DNA of 64,000 nt from Lycium barbarum (Eukaryota; Streptophyta; Magnoliopsida; Solanales; Solanaceae): assembly GCF_019175385.1 (NCBI RefSeq), contig NC_083337.1, positions 23,134,385 to 23,198,384 of the forward strand, written 5' to 3'. The notes beneath the pieces were generated by a model, which did not search any database, was not told the origin of the DNA, and saw only the letters and a program-made list of their open reading frames with translations. The translations under genes were made by a program, and so were the position numbers. Each line of letters starts with the position of its first letter. Within the stretch, counting starts at the first letter, position 1. Shown here in pieces: positions 19,713 to 34,063 of this stretch.

Positions 19713-22260
19713 TGTCACGACCCAAACCGATAAGCCGTGACGAGTGCCCGACCACTACTGGCCAAGCACTCTTATGCTTGTGTTTACTTCTCACTGATTA
19801 ACCTGGGCCCATATAGAATCTATAACTGAGCTATACTGTCTCCTGAAAATTCAACACATACAACACCGTCTCGAGAACTCACGGCCAACGCATACATATA
19901 AACATAAATACTGAGTGTAACAGCGCAAGCCGATTAGGCCGCTACATATATTGTACAACAAAACAATCGCCGACGAGGCTGAATAACATCACGGCTACAT
20001 ATCACTGTCTACAAACCTCTATGGAATACATACTGTAGAAAATACAGGACCAGGCCCCTGCCATACCCATATATCTATTTATCAAAACAGCATACCAAAA
20101 GGGCTGCAGCTCCGGATCAATGTAGCGCACTGACTGCCGCTGAGGGGAGGTCATATAGATCTGGATCGTCTGGCTGGCTACCTGATCCTGCCGGCATAAA
20201 CGCAGCGTCCACAAGAAAGGACATTAGTACGAACAGTGTACTGAGTATGTAAGGCATGAATAATATCATAGTGGGATACATGAAATATAGCATAAAGTAA
20301 AGAGATAACCTGTACATCTGTTTGCCTCTTAAGACGAATATCATGCATGCTAACTTTAAATTTTTCAAAACGACATTTTATATATAGTACAAGTAAACTG
20401 CCCGACTATATAGGTACGGTGTTATGCTGCCCGGCCATTTAGGCACGGTGTTATCATTATTAGCCCTCGTCCAGGCCTCCCGCATCCGGGGTAATCATAG
20501 GCTGCCCACTGCAGTGGTGTGTCTGCCCGGCCACCTATTGGACGGCGCGGTGTTATACAGCCCGGACATGTAGGCACGGTGTTATTAAATTACATTCATA
20601 ATTATAAAGCATGCATGAGAGCCCAAGTGAAAGCTACAACTCTATCGGAATGACGTAAGGTCAGAAACCTCTGATTTATATTATGTAATAATTATCAATG
20701 CTATATCTCGCCTCGAAGGAACAATTCATGAGGTGAGATCAACAATAATGAGCAACTTAAGAAAATCATGGAATAAACTCGATACTCTCATAATAGCTTT
20801 AAAATCGTAGATTTGGAACTTCTGGAAACTGAATCATCATCATCATTATCTTCATAGAACATACCCATTCTTAGCATCATAAGAAACTCTTGGAATCATG
20901 AATTTCTAACTTTTGAGGATAAGGACATTATGGAGAACATCTCATCTTTAGTATCATGGAAAGCCTTTAGGAATCAGGAACTTCTAACCTTTGGAAGCAA
21001 GAAGGTTATGGAAACATTTATGGAATCATCACATAGGAATCATGCCTTTTGAAAGAAAGGGACTAGCCTTAACATACCTTTCGGTCTCCTTAGCGATTCA
21101 ACGTTTACCCTTCCAAGCTCGTAAATATACATATCAACCATTCATATTATGGTTAGGCCCATTGTCATACGCTTGTCTTAAGCCTTCAATTTAAATCCTT
21201 TTTAGAATCTGCCGATATTCGAACAGCATCTCCCCTGTTTATATGCCTAGCCTGAAATCATAATACCAACAACAAACAACAACAATACCAATACCAACAT
21301 CAAAAACATCATAATCAATACCAATATATTCCATAAATATCCCACACGACGTTTTATCCAATTGCTCAACCCATAAATTCATTATACGATCAATTAATAA
21401 CTTTTCCTCTTTAAATAAGCTTAATTCAACGCTAATAAGGGAAGATTCTTACCTTGCACCCGCTAGAACTGCAATATCTTCAATTACCACCTCAGATTCT
21501 ATCCAAAATCTCTCGTAATATGATATTATAATCGTAACTACGCTGTCCGGACCGCAATCCGGGGATTATACTTGAGTTGGGCTTAAAATTTGATGGTTAG
21601 AGGTTGGGAGAACTCTCCAGAGTTTTTGGGAACATTTAGGGGCGTTTGGTCTGAAAATAAAGGGATAAGCCCCCTTATATAACATTTTAGAATCTACCTG
21701 CACCGACTCAAAAATTGCTCAGCGCGATCGTGCTGCTTCCTGGCGCGTTCGCTTAGGCTTATTTTTCTGCCGGCGTATTCGTTCAATAAAAAGGTCATAA
21801 ATCTTGATCCTGATATTGTCTGAGGTCCCACGACATATGGTTGGGAAGCTAATTCAATTATCTACAACATTCATTTTTTGTGTGTTTCCAAATTCCAAAC
21901 TTATAATGGTGTTTTGGCCTCTTCAAGTTAGATCACCCGAAAACGTATCCTTAAATCATCCTTTTGGAGGGCTTATGCCCATATTTGGCTTAAGGGTCCA
22001 TCTTAAGACTTGCTCAACTTCCCATGTACTACTCATAAATCCTTTCATATGTCCTTTATAAAACCCCAGCATGTGGGCCCCACCTTAACTTACGGTTACG
22101 AGGGCTACTCATCAAGTAATGTATTAACTGATTTACACCATACGGTCTCCAAATGTCATATATATGTTATTATCATACTCATATAATATAATCTTCATCC
22201 CTTAAGCTCATACTAAGCTGTTTACCGTCTTGGTAACGCGAAATATTTCGAGGGGTAACA
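19713..22260 (-). repeat. Element B 5' LTR
   Basis: Minus-strand order: start TGTTACCCC at 22260, CpG-rich palindromes near 21710-21780, TATA (GTTATATAAGGGG) at 21670-21682, donor-like AAG/GTAAGA at 21455-21447, subrepeats 20390-20590, conserved hairpin 20226-20242, end GTCGTGACA at 19713. Its pairing with 12567-15250 is clear despite numerous substitutions. Confidence 0.92.
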
Positions 22261-22265
22261 CTATA

Positions 22266-24003
<1,738 letters not shown>

Positions 24004-24143
24004 GATATTTTAAGAATTCACCTTGTGCAAATTACCATGATTAAGTCACATATTTTTTTCTTAATCCCCAAAAGGAAACATGTTCCATACTTTTTTGGAT
24101 TTCTTTTTAAACCACTTTGGAAGATATAATTATTTTTCTTTTT
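24004..24143. other. Non-coding flank, probably the rest of the Tat-like LTR
   Basis: AT-rich sequence with no motif I recognise. Its position fits the LTR interrupted at 3351. Confidence 0.35.
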
Positions 24144-26634
24144 TGTCACGGCCCAAATCACGAATCACGCGGGCACCTACTCATTCCCACCTAGTAGGCA
24201 AACCGTCCCTTAGGCCATCGTCCAAAACAACATAATAAAGTAAATAAGAAGAAATAGCCATCTAAAATCTTAGATAATCATGCGGAATCTACAACAAACA
24301 GCCCCCGAATCTGGTCTGAATAATACAAAAGCATCTAAGTACAAATGTCTAGGAAGTACAAGTCTAAAAATAAACATATGTCTCAAAATGGGAAAAATAA
24401 AGACAAAGGATAGAGGAGTCTCCAGGCAGCAGATCCATCAGATGCTTACCCTGCACACTCGTAAGCCTGGCCTCGGGATCACTCGCGAGGGTTATAAGTG
24501 GAGCCTATTGCGAACTCTACACTCAGAAAAGAGTACAGCAAGGTAGTATCAGTATAAATACCATGTACTGGTAGGTATCATAGGCCGGCAACAGTTAGAT
24601 AATATATATAGAAAGAAACTGAAGGATAGGCAAGCGAGCAATCAAGTACAATCACAACACACTCCAAGAACGAATAGCATACGTAATAGGTATGCAAAGG
24701 CAAAATCCATGTAATATATAAATAAAGTAATGAGTGTATATGCAATGACATGCAATGGCCAACTATCTGTCTCCGTACACACTTGATATGGACGAATAAC
24801 CTCCACATTCAATAGTCTTGACCTATGAGGGATCCGCGAAGTCCGTTACTAGTCACTCCACACACAGCTCAGAGATGACTTCCACAACACCAGCCACTCC
24901 GATACATCCCAGAGGTGGCTTCCATGTCACTAGTCATTCTGCACACAGCCCAGAGATGGCTACTATATTAAATACGTCCATAATCCCGGATGTTTCCTTC
25001 TCACTCATCTTCATCAGTGCCAATCACAGTTCATATCAATGTATCATGTAAAATGTTTGTGAATGTAATGCATAATATCAATCTCAAGTGTAATCATAAC
25101 TAATCTCAATCGTACCTCTACATGAGAACATATCACAATATTAAGGCCAAATCAAGTTCTTTCTTTTATCAATGATAATGTCGAGATAAGTGAGAGATGA
25201 AAGTATCACAACCACAACATGACAACTAAGTAATAAGTCCAATACCACACACATGGCAACAAGCCAAATAACAAGAAGGAGGCGACAAGCCCACAAGTCA
25301 ACAACAATACCAACCTAAGAATATCCATCCCAACTTCATACTTGAAGGGTTAACATTATTTATGCATCAATAACTAACTCTACTTATGCTTCGCTAATTG
25401 GCGTCTAACCAAAAGGTAAGCCGTAACCTACCTTGCTGTCGAGCTGGTGCCACGAATAATCAGATCTGAGCCTTGCCCGTCCAAAGAGCCTCTGAATTCT
25501 CAAAGTCTATCCATTACCAAAATCTAAGCTAGAAATGAAAAACCAACGGTACCCATATTGCTATATATTAGTTTTGATCAAAATCAACTAAAGGAAAGAG
25601 GGAAATCGGGCCCACAAGGGTAAAATGGGTATTTCAAATATGGAATTGGTAAGCCAATTTCATATTTAATTTCTTAACTCAAATGGGAGATTCAGGCCTA
25701 CTGGTTACTAATTAATGAAATTTCATGCTTAGATTAGTCAAATCCATCAATTTATCTCACATCAAATTCAAATAACAAAATTAAGGTTGAGACTCAACTT
25801 CTTCAACGAGCTTTATAGATTTCCACCATAGATTTAAGCTTAGAAAAGGTAAATAATGGATAACAAGGTGGAAGAGACTTACCCCAAGAAGAATCCACTC
25901 AGAAACACTTCAAATCGCCCTTGAGACACGTTGGAGAAAAGATTTTGGGAATGGGAAATGAAGGGTTTAACATAGGCATTTAATGAATCTGGAGCAACGT
26001 CTTCCGCTCTAGCGGAAGAAGTCCTGCTGCCGCGCATTCGCCTCAGTGGAATACGATCCGCTGGGCAGATTTCTATAGAATCCACAACTTTCGCGTCGGC
26101 GGACCAAGCCTCGCTGAGGCAGGTCCACTGGGGTGAGATATTAGAAACCAGTAGTTTTTGGTTTTTCACTGAGTTCTTCCCAAATCCCGAGAATCACTTG
26201 AGACCTCCCAAATACAAAATAGATATGCGCACATACGTAAAAATACTCTACGGACTCACTCGCGATCTCGGAATTCCTATCAAAGGTCTATTTGATCGGG
26301 TCAACCCCCAATGGCCAAAAACCAACTTTCAAACCCAAAGTCCAAAATCCTCCTGAGTGTGTCATGGACCAAACTGAACATCCCACCAAGTCAGTGACCC
26401 TCTGAACCTCACGAAATCGACAGATTTTCCTTCGTTTACCCAAAAGTCAACTATCGATCAATGGTTTTTTCACTTTAAGGTTTTAATTCTCATAAGTTAC
26501 CATAAAACTAGCTTTATTATCTTGGGAACCGTGTCGCCCATCGCCGCGGGTCAAAATCATACTAACATGGCTTGGGGAAGGGTCAACGGAGTAAATGGGT
26601 CAAAAGAACTATAACAATCAAACGGGTCATTACA
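24144..26634 (-). repeat. Element C 3' LTR
   Basis: It is 2491 bp, from TGTCACGGCC to GGTCATTACA. It contains a three-copy ~46-bp tandem block (24830-24965), a donor-like GGG/GTAAGT on the minus strand at 25885-25877, and a CpG-rich palindromic block (25995-26125). That block includes TTCCGCT and AGCGGAA arms separated by 2 nt. Confidence 0.9.
24830..24965. repeat. Tandem repeats in C LTR
   Basis: Three degenerate units contain CACTCC/CATTCTGCACACAGCC-like and AGAGATGGCTTCC-like cores. They occupy the LTR position that holds other tandem arrays in the other families. Confidence 0.7.
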
Positions 26635-26749
26635 TCAGATAACAATTAAATAATCGTTCGTCCTCAAATGACAAAGGAATGGAATGGGGAAAAGTACCTG
26701 AGTCGGTAAACAACTGGGGATATCTGTTACGCATATTGGAATTAGTCTC
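26635..26749 (-). other. Element C 3' untranslated region and PPT position
   Basis: The minus strand shows a TTTGAGGACGAACGATT block (family GAGGACGAACG signature) before the LTR start TGTAATGACC. The purine tract itself is poor. Confidence 0.6.
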
Positions 26750-28090
26750 CTATGTGGCCTCCTTAACAGGACGGTGCTTCCATTGTACCTTAACTGAAGC
26801 TATCTCTTTTGATCTCAACTTTCTCACTTGCCTATCCAAGATCGCGATAGGCTCTTCCTCATAGGACAGATTCTTATCAACCAAAACAGAGTCCCAACGA
26901 ATGATATAAGAACCGTATGAATGGTACCTCTTTAGCATGGAAACATGAAATACCAGATGAGCACCTGACAGACATAGTGGCAAAGCTAACTCATAAGCCA
27001 CTGCACCAACACGACAAAGAATCTCAAATGGACCAATGTACCTCGGGATCAACTTGCCCTTCTTCCCGGATTACAAAAGACCCTTCATGGGTGAAATCTT
27101 CAGAAGAACCTGCTCACCTTCCATAAACTCCAAATTTCGAACCTTCCAGTCTGCATACACCTTTTTCCTACTCTAAGCTGCCAAAAGCTTTTCTTAAATC
27201 AGCTTCACCTTGTCCAAAGACTCCCTTAACAAATCGTACCCCAAGGTCTCCCCACAAAAGCTTCAAACCATCCAATCGGAGAACGACACCTCCTACCATG
27301 TAAAGCTTCAAATAGCGTCATATCAATACTTGAATGGTAGCTATTGTTGTACGCGAACTCTGTCAATGGTAAGAATTGGTCCGACTGACCACTAAAATCA
27401 ATAACGCAAGCCCTCAACATATCCTTAAGTACCAGAATGGTCCTCTCGGACTGACCATTAGTCTATGGATGAAACACAGTGCTATGATCTAACTGAGTAC
27501 CTAACTCACTCTTCAAAGTTTTCCAAAAATGGTAGGTAAACTAAGTACCTAGGTTGGAAATAATGGAAACAGGAACCCCATGCAATCGCACAATCTCTCG
27601 GATGTAAATCCTGGCCAACTTCTCTGCATTATACGTAATCTAAATTGGAATGAAACATGAAAACTTAGTCAACCTATCCACAATGACCCAAATAAAATCA
27701 TACATGCCCAAGGTCTTCGGAAGACCCACAACAAAATCCATGGTTATCCTCTCCCACTTTTACTCGGGAATGGGCATCCTCTGAAGCACACCACTAGGTC
27801 TCTGTTGCTCATACTTAACTTACTGGCAATTCAAACACTGAGCAATGAAATCTGCAATATCCCTCTTCATCCTGCCCTACCAGTAGTTCTGTCTCAAATC
27901 ACGATACACCTTAGTAGCACCCGGATGAATTGAATACTTGGAAATATAAGCCTCCTCTAATATCAAATGAATCGGACCACCCACACGAGGAACGCCCATA
28001 TGTCCCTTGATCTTCAAGAGCCCCTCATCATCAAGCACGGCCTTCTTGGCCTCACCACTCAACACGTTATCATGAATCTTACACAACTTA
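26750..28090 (-). pseudogene. pol: Element C integrase and chromodomain remnant
   Basis: From the N-terminal side on the minus strand: the zinc-binding segment (HPGATKVYRDLRQNYW, 27880-27930), a core piece with [14 protein letters not shown] near 27340, the GPF/Y module PRYIGPFEIL (27020-27050) and the chromodomain start AILDRQVRKLR...VKVQWKHRPVKEAT (26750-26850). Stops and frame changes separate these, so no integrase can be made. The chromodomain would direct integration to heterochromatin. Confidence 0.87.
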
Positions 28091-28244
28091 GCATTTTCGA
28101 ACTGTTGTGCCCTGATTTGCTCTAAAAGAGATGACCTCGCCTCAACATATGCTAAAGCCCTGACTGGATTCGAAATATCGAGTCATACAAGACTGTTAGC
28201 TAGAGTATGAACCCCCATGGCTAAAGGATGCTCTGAAGCAATAA
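28091..28244 (-). pseudogene. Element C RNase H-integrase spacer
   Basis: Degenerate pol sequence corresponding to the linker after RNase H; no complete motif. Confidence 0.5.
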
Positions 28245-29446
28245 TCAAGCTAAACTGCCCATACTCACTGCCTTTCGGCTCAATACATTAGCTACCACAT
28301 TAGCTTTGCCAGGATGGTATAGAATGGTGATATCATAATCCTTAAGCAGCTCCATCCATCTACACTGTCTAGAATTGAGATCCCTCTGGTTGAACACATG
28401 TTGTAGACTGCGGTGATCAATGAATACCTCATAATGGACCCCATACAAGTAATGCCTCCAAATCTTCAAAGCGAAGACTACCGCTGCCAACTCTAAATCA
28501 TGAGTAGGGCAGTTCTTCTCATGAATCTTCAACTTCCTAGAAGCATAAGAAATAACCTTTCCTTCTTGCATCAACACGGCACCCAAACTAACACGCAATG
28601 CATCACAATACATGGATAAATCCTTATCCTTCATGAGTAATGCAAAAATTAGGGTGATAGTCAACAAGGTCTTGAGCTTTTGGTAGCTCACTTCACAAGC
28701 ATCGGACCACTAGAAAGGTCTATCTTTTTTAGTCAATCGAGTCAGGTCAGAAGCAATCAAAGAAAATCCTTTCACAAATCGACAGTAGTAACTCGCCAAA
28801 CCCACAAAGCTACGGATCTCAGTCACTAAAGTAAGCCTCGCCTAATCTCTAAGATCCTCAATCTGCTTGGGACCAAACATAATCCCATCTTTTGACACCA
28901 CATGGCCTAAGAATGTCACTGAATAAAGCCAAAACTCACACTTAGAAAACATGGCAAAAAGCTAATTTTCTTTTAACAAACCAAGAACAATCCTCAAATG
29001 ATGATCATACTCTTCCTTGCTTCCCGAATACACAAAAATGTCATCAATGAAGACTATGATGAAGTAATCCAGGTATGGCTTGAAAATGCCATTCATCAAA
29101 TGCATGAAAGTTGTCGGGGCATTCGTAAGCCCAAAATACATAACAAGGAACTCGTAATGACCATAACGAGTCTTAAAGGCCATCTTCAGAATATCTTCGG
29201 CCCACATCTTTATTTGGTGATAGCCTGACCTCAAATCAATCTTTGAGAACATTGAAGCACCCTGAAGCTGGTCGAACAAGTCATCAATATGGGAATAGGA
29301 TACTTATTTCGAATGATGACCTTGTTCAGCTTGTGGTAATCAATCCACATCCGCATCGACCCATCTTTCTTCTTCCCAAATAGCACGGGTGCGCCCCAAG
29401 AGGAGACACTCGATCTGATAAAACCCTTACTCAAAAGATCTTGCAA
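28245..29446 (-). pseudogene. pol: Element C reverse transcriptase and RNase H remnant
   Basis: [25 protein letters not shown] (29350-29430), [14 protein letters not shown] (29205-29250) and the catalytic [12 protein letters not shown] (29028-29065). RNase [16 protein letters not shown] (28575-28620), [18 protein letters not shown] (28450-28505) and [16 protein letters not shown] (28260-28330). Frame breaks occur near 28692-28960 and 29240-29280. Tandem C-to-T/G-to-A type stops are common, as expected of an old methylated element. Confidence 0.88.
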
Positions 29447-29678
29447 TCATTCCTTCAACTCTCTCAACTCGGCCAGTGCCATCCTATATGACGGAATGGA
29501 AATAGGACGAGTGCCCGGCTCTAGATCAATGTAAAAGTCAACGTCATGATCGGGTGGCATACCCGACAAATCTGTAGGGACTACCTCTACGAGCTTGCTC
29601 CCAACAGGCACAGACTCAAGTAACGGAGTGTCATCACTGGTTTCACAAGTATGGACCAAGTAGGCCAAACACCCCTTA
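29447..29678 (-). pseudogene. pol: Element C protease-RT linker, part before D
   Basis: VVPTDLSGMPPDHDVDFYIDLEPGTRPISIPSYRM is recognisable in pieces: DLSGMPP near 29560 and PISIPSYRM near 29490. Solo LTR D separates it from the protease remnant at 32173. Confidence 0.8.
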
Positions 29679-32167
29679 TGTTACACCTCGAAAATTTTCG
29701 ATCTCGTACAATGAATAGACTAACGAAGAATACGAGTATATGATGTTCTAATAAGAAGGGAATGATGTTTGACGACCCTAATTTAGATTTCAAAGGCAAT
29801 GGGAATAAGAGGTAGGTTATGAGCCCAACGACTATTTATAGGTTCTGAAAATGTGGAAAGTTGCAGATTTGCACTTTGGCCCAGTTGATCGTAAAATGAA
29901 ATACGGACCGTAAAGTAGTTTACGGGCCGTAAACTGCCATGTCGTATTTCAACTTCCAAAACTTGAACTTTCTGCCAAATGCTTGAATGGTTAAAAACGA
30001 CTTGAAATACGGACTGTAAACTGAAATACGGCCCATAAATTGAGTTCGTAAATCACAATGTCCTCAGCCTACCTTTCTGGTTCTGTTATGCTTAAATACG
30101 CCCACAGAATATGGACCGTAAACCGAGTTTACGACCACTGTGCACTTTCAACTACTGTTCGTTTCACATCAGATTTTAAGTCATTAAAAAGGAGACCCAA
30201 GCTCATTAATTCATTTCATTTCCACACCACTTCTCTCTAGAAACCTCTAGAATATTCTCCACTCTTCATCTACAAGAAAACAAGGGAAATCAAAGATCAA
30301 TATGAAGAATTCAAGTGAATCAAGTGTATGAAATTCATCAAAGTTCATCCAAGTTAAGAAATTTCAAGAGAAGTGAACTAGGGTTTTGGTGCAAGAAGAG
30401 TAATACCACTCAAGGCTTGTTCCTACAACATCTAAGGTAAGTTTTATGGCATTTACATGTTATTTAGGATATGGAAGAGTTGAAACACCTGGATTATAGA
30501 AGGATGTAGGAAATGGATCATGAAAGTGTGAATAGTAGCATTGTTGAGTAAAGGTTTGAATTGAGCCATGATCATTGATAATTTGTGATTATAAAAATAT
30601 TATGAATGGCATTTAGAACGTGGAATAAGTATCCTATGTGAGAAAAATGTAACAATGAACCATGGCCATGATTGTGGAGAAATTGAAGACAAAGTGTGAA
30701 ATACAGATATTGTAAACGAATGATGAGTGTTGTCTATCATATTGAGAATGTTGTTATGAACGTTTGAGAGTTGATATAGAATATGGGAAAAGTAGTATAA
30801 ACGAAGGAAATGCTGTCCAATTTTCTCTAGCGTTAGTAAGCCGTTCTTATAATTGTTAGCTAATGTCGATACGAATTCTCTTAAAGGTAGAACGTGTGCA
30901 TTAAGGAGAACAAGCAACCAATAGATTAGTTAAACGAAAAAGGCATGTAGGCTAGTCCTTTCTTTCTATGGCATGAATCCTATGGTATGATTTTTCCTCC
31001 TTCTCCATTAATCCTTTATATCCCAGAAAACTAATAGTCCATGTTCATGAATACCCTTATGAGATGAGAGATATATTATGAGTTCAATAATGCTGATGAT
31101 GAGTTAAGTATAAAGATTCTAGAGTTCAAGATATGATGTTCCTATAAAGTTGATGATGTTATTCGTTGTGTATACTCACCTTATATACTATTTCCTTCAA
31201 GGTGAGGCAGAATACTTATAAATGTCCATAATGGAATCGGGGGTTCACGACCTTATGTCACCTCGATAAAGTATAATTAACTTTGAGTTATTGTGCATAC
31301 ATTATGATGAGTACATGTTGATGACATTACACCGCGCCTGTAAGGCCGGGCAGCACCACTAAGGCGGGCGGCTTATAGATGATTACACCGTGTCTATATG
31401 GCACGGGCAGCACCACTAATGGGTGGCATGAGATGATACCCCGGACGCAGGAGGCCTGGACGCAGGCTAATGTTATGACTATCACACTTATCCGACATGG
31501 ACGGGCAGCTTATACATTATCACACCGTACCTACATGGATGGGCAGCTTATACATTTATGCATACAAGTCATGATGATGATTATGAGTAAGCCAGCATAC
31601 ATTATTTCCTTTGTACTTGACCGTTAGATACAGATGCTGCATATTGATATTTCTTCTATATCATTGTCTTATTTCATTGTTTATGCCTTTCATACTCAGT
31701 ACAATGTTGGTACTGACGTCCGTTTCTTTAGACGTTGTGTTCATGCCCACTGGTAGATAGGGAGGTGAGCTTGATCCAGACTCATAGTAGCTGTCAGCTG
31801 ATTTGAAAGCACTCCTTTGTCCCGGAGGTGCTTATGATTATTCTTTTGTGTATATTCATGTATATATATTTTGGGCATGATGGGGTCTTGTCCCGTCTTT
31901 ATGTTTAGCACTCCAGTAGAGGCTCGTAGATGCGCAGTGTGGGTTAGATGGTCTCACGAGATTGCTACTATGTACATATATTGTTTTGATGGCCGAGAGG
32001 CTTATGCATATAAAAGTATTTTATGTTCTCAAATGAAAAGATGATTTTCTTATGTCATGAGTATAAATTGATAAAACAAGGCTTAATGAGTATGATGAGT
32101 AATAGAATGAGAGGTGCTCGGTGGTTAGCCCCGGGTACCCGTCGCGGCCCCTAGTCGGGTCGTGACA
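29679..32167 (+). mobile_element. Solo LTR D (Tekay-type family of G)
   Basis: A 2489-bp insertion in C runs from TGTTACACC to GTCGTGACA with a perfect 5-bp duplication CCTTA (29674-29678, 32168-32172). It aligns along its length with G's LTR. Features in order: TACGG/CCGTA palindromes (29889-30130), TTAAAAAGGAGACCC promoter-like box (30184), donor-like AAG/GTAAGT (30437), subrepeats (31328-31560), hairpin CAGTAC-7 nt-GTACTG (31697-31715), and a second stem at 31879-31897. It arose by LTR-LTR recombination. Confidence 0.92.
31328..31560 (+). repeat. LTR subrepeats in D
   Basis: Four units of the type CACCGYGCCTRYAWGGCCGGGCAGC are interleaved with CACTAAGGCGGGCGGC-like pieces. Closely related subrepeats lie at 59925-60075 in G. 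Confidence 0.8.
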
Positions 32168-32172
32168 CCTTA

Positions 32173-32590
32173 TCAACTAACTTGTTAGCTCAGAGATAGG
32201 AAATAATCTTCTTTGATGTGGGACTAGGAGTATCCCTCCACTCAAGTTTTAGAATACCTAGCATGGCTAACGTGACTGTCTTGGCATGACAGTCCGAGAT
32301 TGTATGGTAAGGGGACAACCAACACATGCCCAAAATGATGTCGAAATCTACCATATCTAGAATCACCAAATCTAACCACGTGTCATAACCCATAAAAATA
32401 ACTAAATAGGACTGGTAGACTCGATCAAACACTACTGAATCTTCAACCATAGTAGACACGTGAATAGGTACATCAAGTCGGTCACAAACCAAGTCCTAAG
32501 CCACAGAATGATAAGCAGACAAATAAGAAAAAATAGACCTTGGATGAAATAAGACTGAGCTGCCCGATGACAAACAAAAATTGTACCCGT
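32173..32590 (-). pseudogene. pol: Element C protease remnant
   Basis: On the minus strand the flap region FDIILGMCWLSPYHTISDC (32280-32335) and DSVVFDRVYQSYLVIFMGY (32385-32440) are clear. The active-site region near 32540-32590 is frameshifted. Immediately upstream lies 5' leader sequence rather than gag, so gag and the knuckle have been deleted. Confidence 0.82.
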
Positions 32591-32745
32591 GATAATAGGC
32601 ACGAAAGAATGAAAGAATTTGAGGTTTTCGAAATGTCCCATATCCTCGCGCAGATAAGTACGGAACTCATCATACTGATCCGCAAGACTCGACTAGACAT
32701 GCTCTTGTACTTATAAACCGGGTAACCTAGGGCTTGATACCAACT
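32591..32745 (-). other. Element C leader with PBS and kissing-loop-like hairpin
   Basis: PBS TGGTATCAAGCC occupies 32732-32743 on the minus strand, after the LTR end. The hairpin has arms GATCAGTATG (32671-32680) and CGTACTTATC (32653-32662) with one mismatch. Its 8-nt loop ATGAGTTC is one change away from the palindrome GAGCTC seen in H. The leader matches those of A and H. Confidence 0.75.
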
Positions 32746-33423
32746 TGTCACGACCCAAATCACAGATCGTGCAGGCAACTACCTATTCCCACCTCGTAAG
32801 CGAACCCGTCCCTTAGTCAATCGTACAAAACAACATAATAAAGTGAATAAGAAGAAATAGCAGTCTAAAATCTTAGATAGATAATCATGCTGAATCTAAA
32901 ACATACAGCCCCCGAATCTGGTCTGAATAATACAAGAGCATCTAAGTAAAAAATGTCTAGGAAGTGCAAGTCTAAAAATAAACATCTATCTCAGAATGGG
33001 GAAAATAAAGATAGACGATAGAGGAGTCTCCGGGTAGCGGATCAATCAGATGCTCACCCTGGACACTCGTAAGCCTGGCCTCAAGATCACACGCGAGGGG
33101 TAAAAGCGGAGCCTTTCACAAACTCTGCACTCAGAAAAAAGTACATCGATGTCTCAATAGTCATGACCAGATCTCAATCGTACCTCTACATGAGCACATA
33201 TCACAATATCAATACCAAATGAAGTTCTTACATTTATCAAGGATAATGTCGAGATAAGTGAGAGACGAATGTACCAACCACAACATGAAAACTAAGTAAT
33301 AAGTCCAATACCACACGTATGGTAACAAGCCAAATCACAATAAGGAGGTGACAAGCCAACAACAATAACAACTTAAGAATATCCATCCCAACTTCATACC
33401 CAAAGGCTTACTAATACCTACCT
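32746..33423 (-). repeat. Element C 5' LTR, truncated and internally deleted
   Basis: Aligns with 24144-25400 of the other LTR but lacks an internal block (after about 33145) and everything beyond about 33423. Confidence 0.85.
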
Positions 33424-33926
33424 CGCAACCGTAGATAAAGATCGAAGCTAAGCTGCCAAAGGCAAAAAGATATAAAAATCCCAGAAAAAATAAAGACAAA
33501 AGACGACCTCCGAAGGTCATCATTCGGGATATCATCCATACAACATGTTATTCCCCTTTATTTTTCACACTCAGGTTTACAACCGGAATTAGCATCAAGA
33601 CTTCAGGTCATAGTCCATTTTCTTAATTCCCACAGAGTCTTGGGCATACAACCCGAACTCCAAAAAATAAATCTGACTTACAAAAAGAAGTCGCACAAGT
33701 ACAAGTGAAAGGGACAACATAGTGAAGTAGATCAGCATCTGAGCATACAAATATCAAAAACCGGACACAGTGCAAAGCTCAGGGAAGGATTTATAACTCT
33801 TTACCGAAATAATATCCTACCCTTGCCCCAAACCAACAATACAACCCGATAACAAGCCCTACATGATCCTACCCCAAGGGTTCACACATTAGTGGATACT
33901 TAGACGATGGCCAAGCCTTTGGTATT
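33424..33926. repeat. Dispersed repeat R, copy 2
   Basis: Second copy of 207-734, same orientation, abutting C's truncated LTR. Identity unknown. Confidence 0.75.
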
Positions 33927-34063
33927 ACAACTGCATGTATTGAACATCTTTCTGTGTGTGAGTGTACTTCTCTAGACGTCCCAAATTCAAAAATACTGAA
34001 ATATGTGAGGAAGGGACTTTCTTTCTAGAGAGCGCACTTGAAACGTGAAGATAAGTATAGGTC
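33927..34063. other. Short unassigned sequence
   Basis: Between repeat R and element H; nothing recognisable. Confidence 0.4.

Larger units (their letters stand above)
12567..22260 (-). mobile_element. Element B: large non-autonomous LTR retrotransposon carrying 5S-derived sequence
   Basis: It is inserted in A's 3' LTR with a perfect 5-bp duplication CTATA (12562-12566 and 22261-22265). LTRs are 12567-15250 and 19713-22260. PBS and polypurine tract place transcription on the minus strand. The 4.46-kb interior encodes no recognisable gag or pol domain, only a 138-residue acidic ORF and a 5S rRNA-derived block. Its leader matches that of E/F/G, which suggests mobilisation in trans by that family. 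Confidence 0.9.
24144..33423 (-). mobile_element. Element C: Ty3/gypsy, gag deleted, split by solo LTR D
   Basis: LTR starts TGTCACGGCC (24144) and TGTCACGACC (32746). A minus-strand PBS at 32732-32743 and pol motifs set the orientation. Protease, RT, RNase H, integrase and chromodomain remain, broken by stops; gag is missing. The 5' LTR is truncated at about 33423, where repeat R begins. About 6.8 kb remains without D. Confidence 0.9.

Noticed and set aside
29679..32167. D as a complete short element
   Set aside because: No PBS, polypurine tract or internal sequence; ends and length match G's LTR, so a solo LTR.
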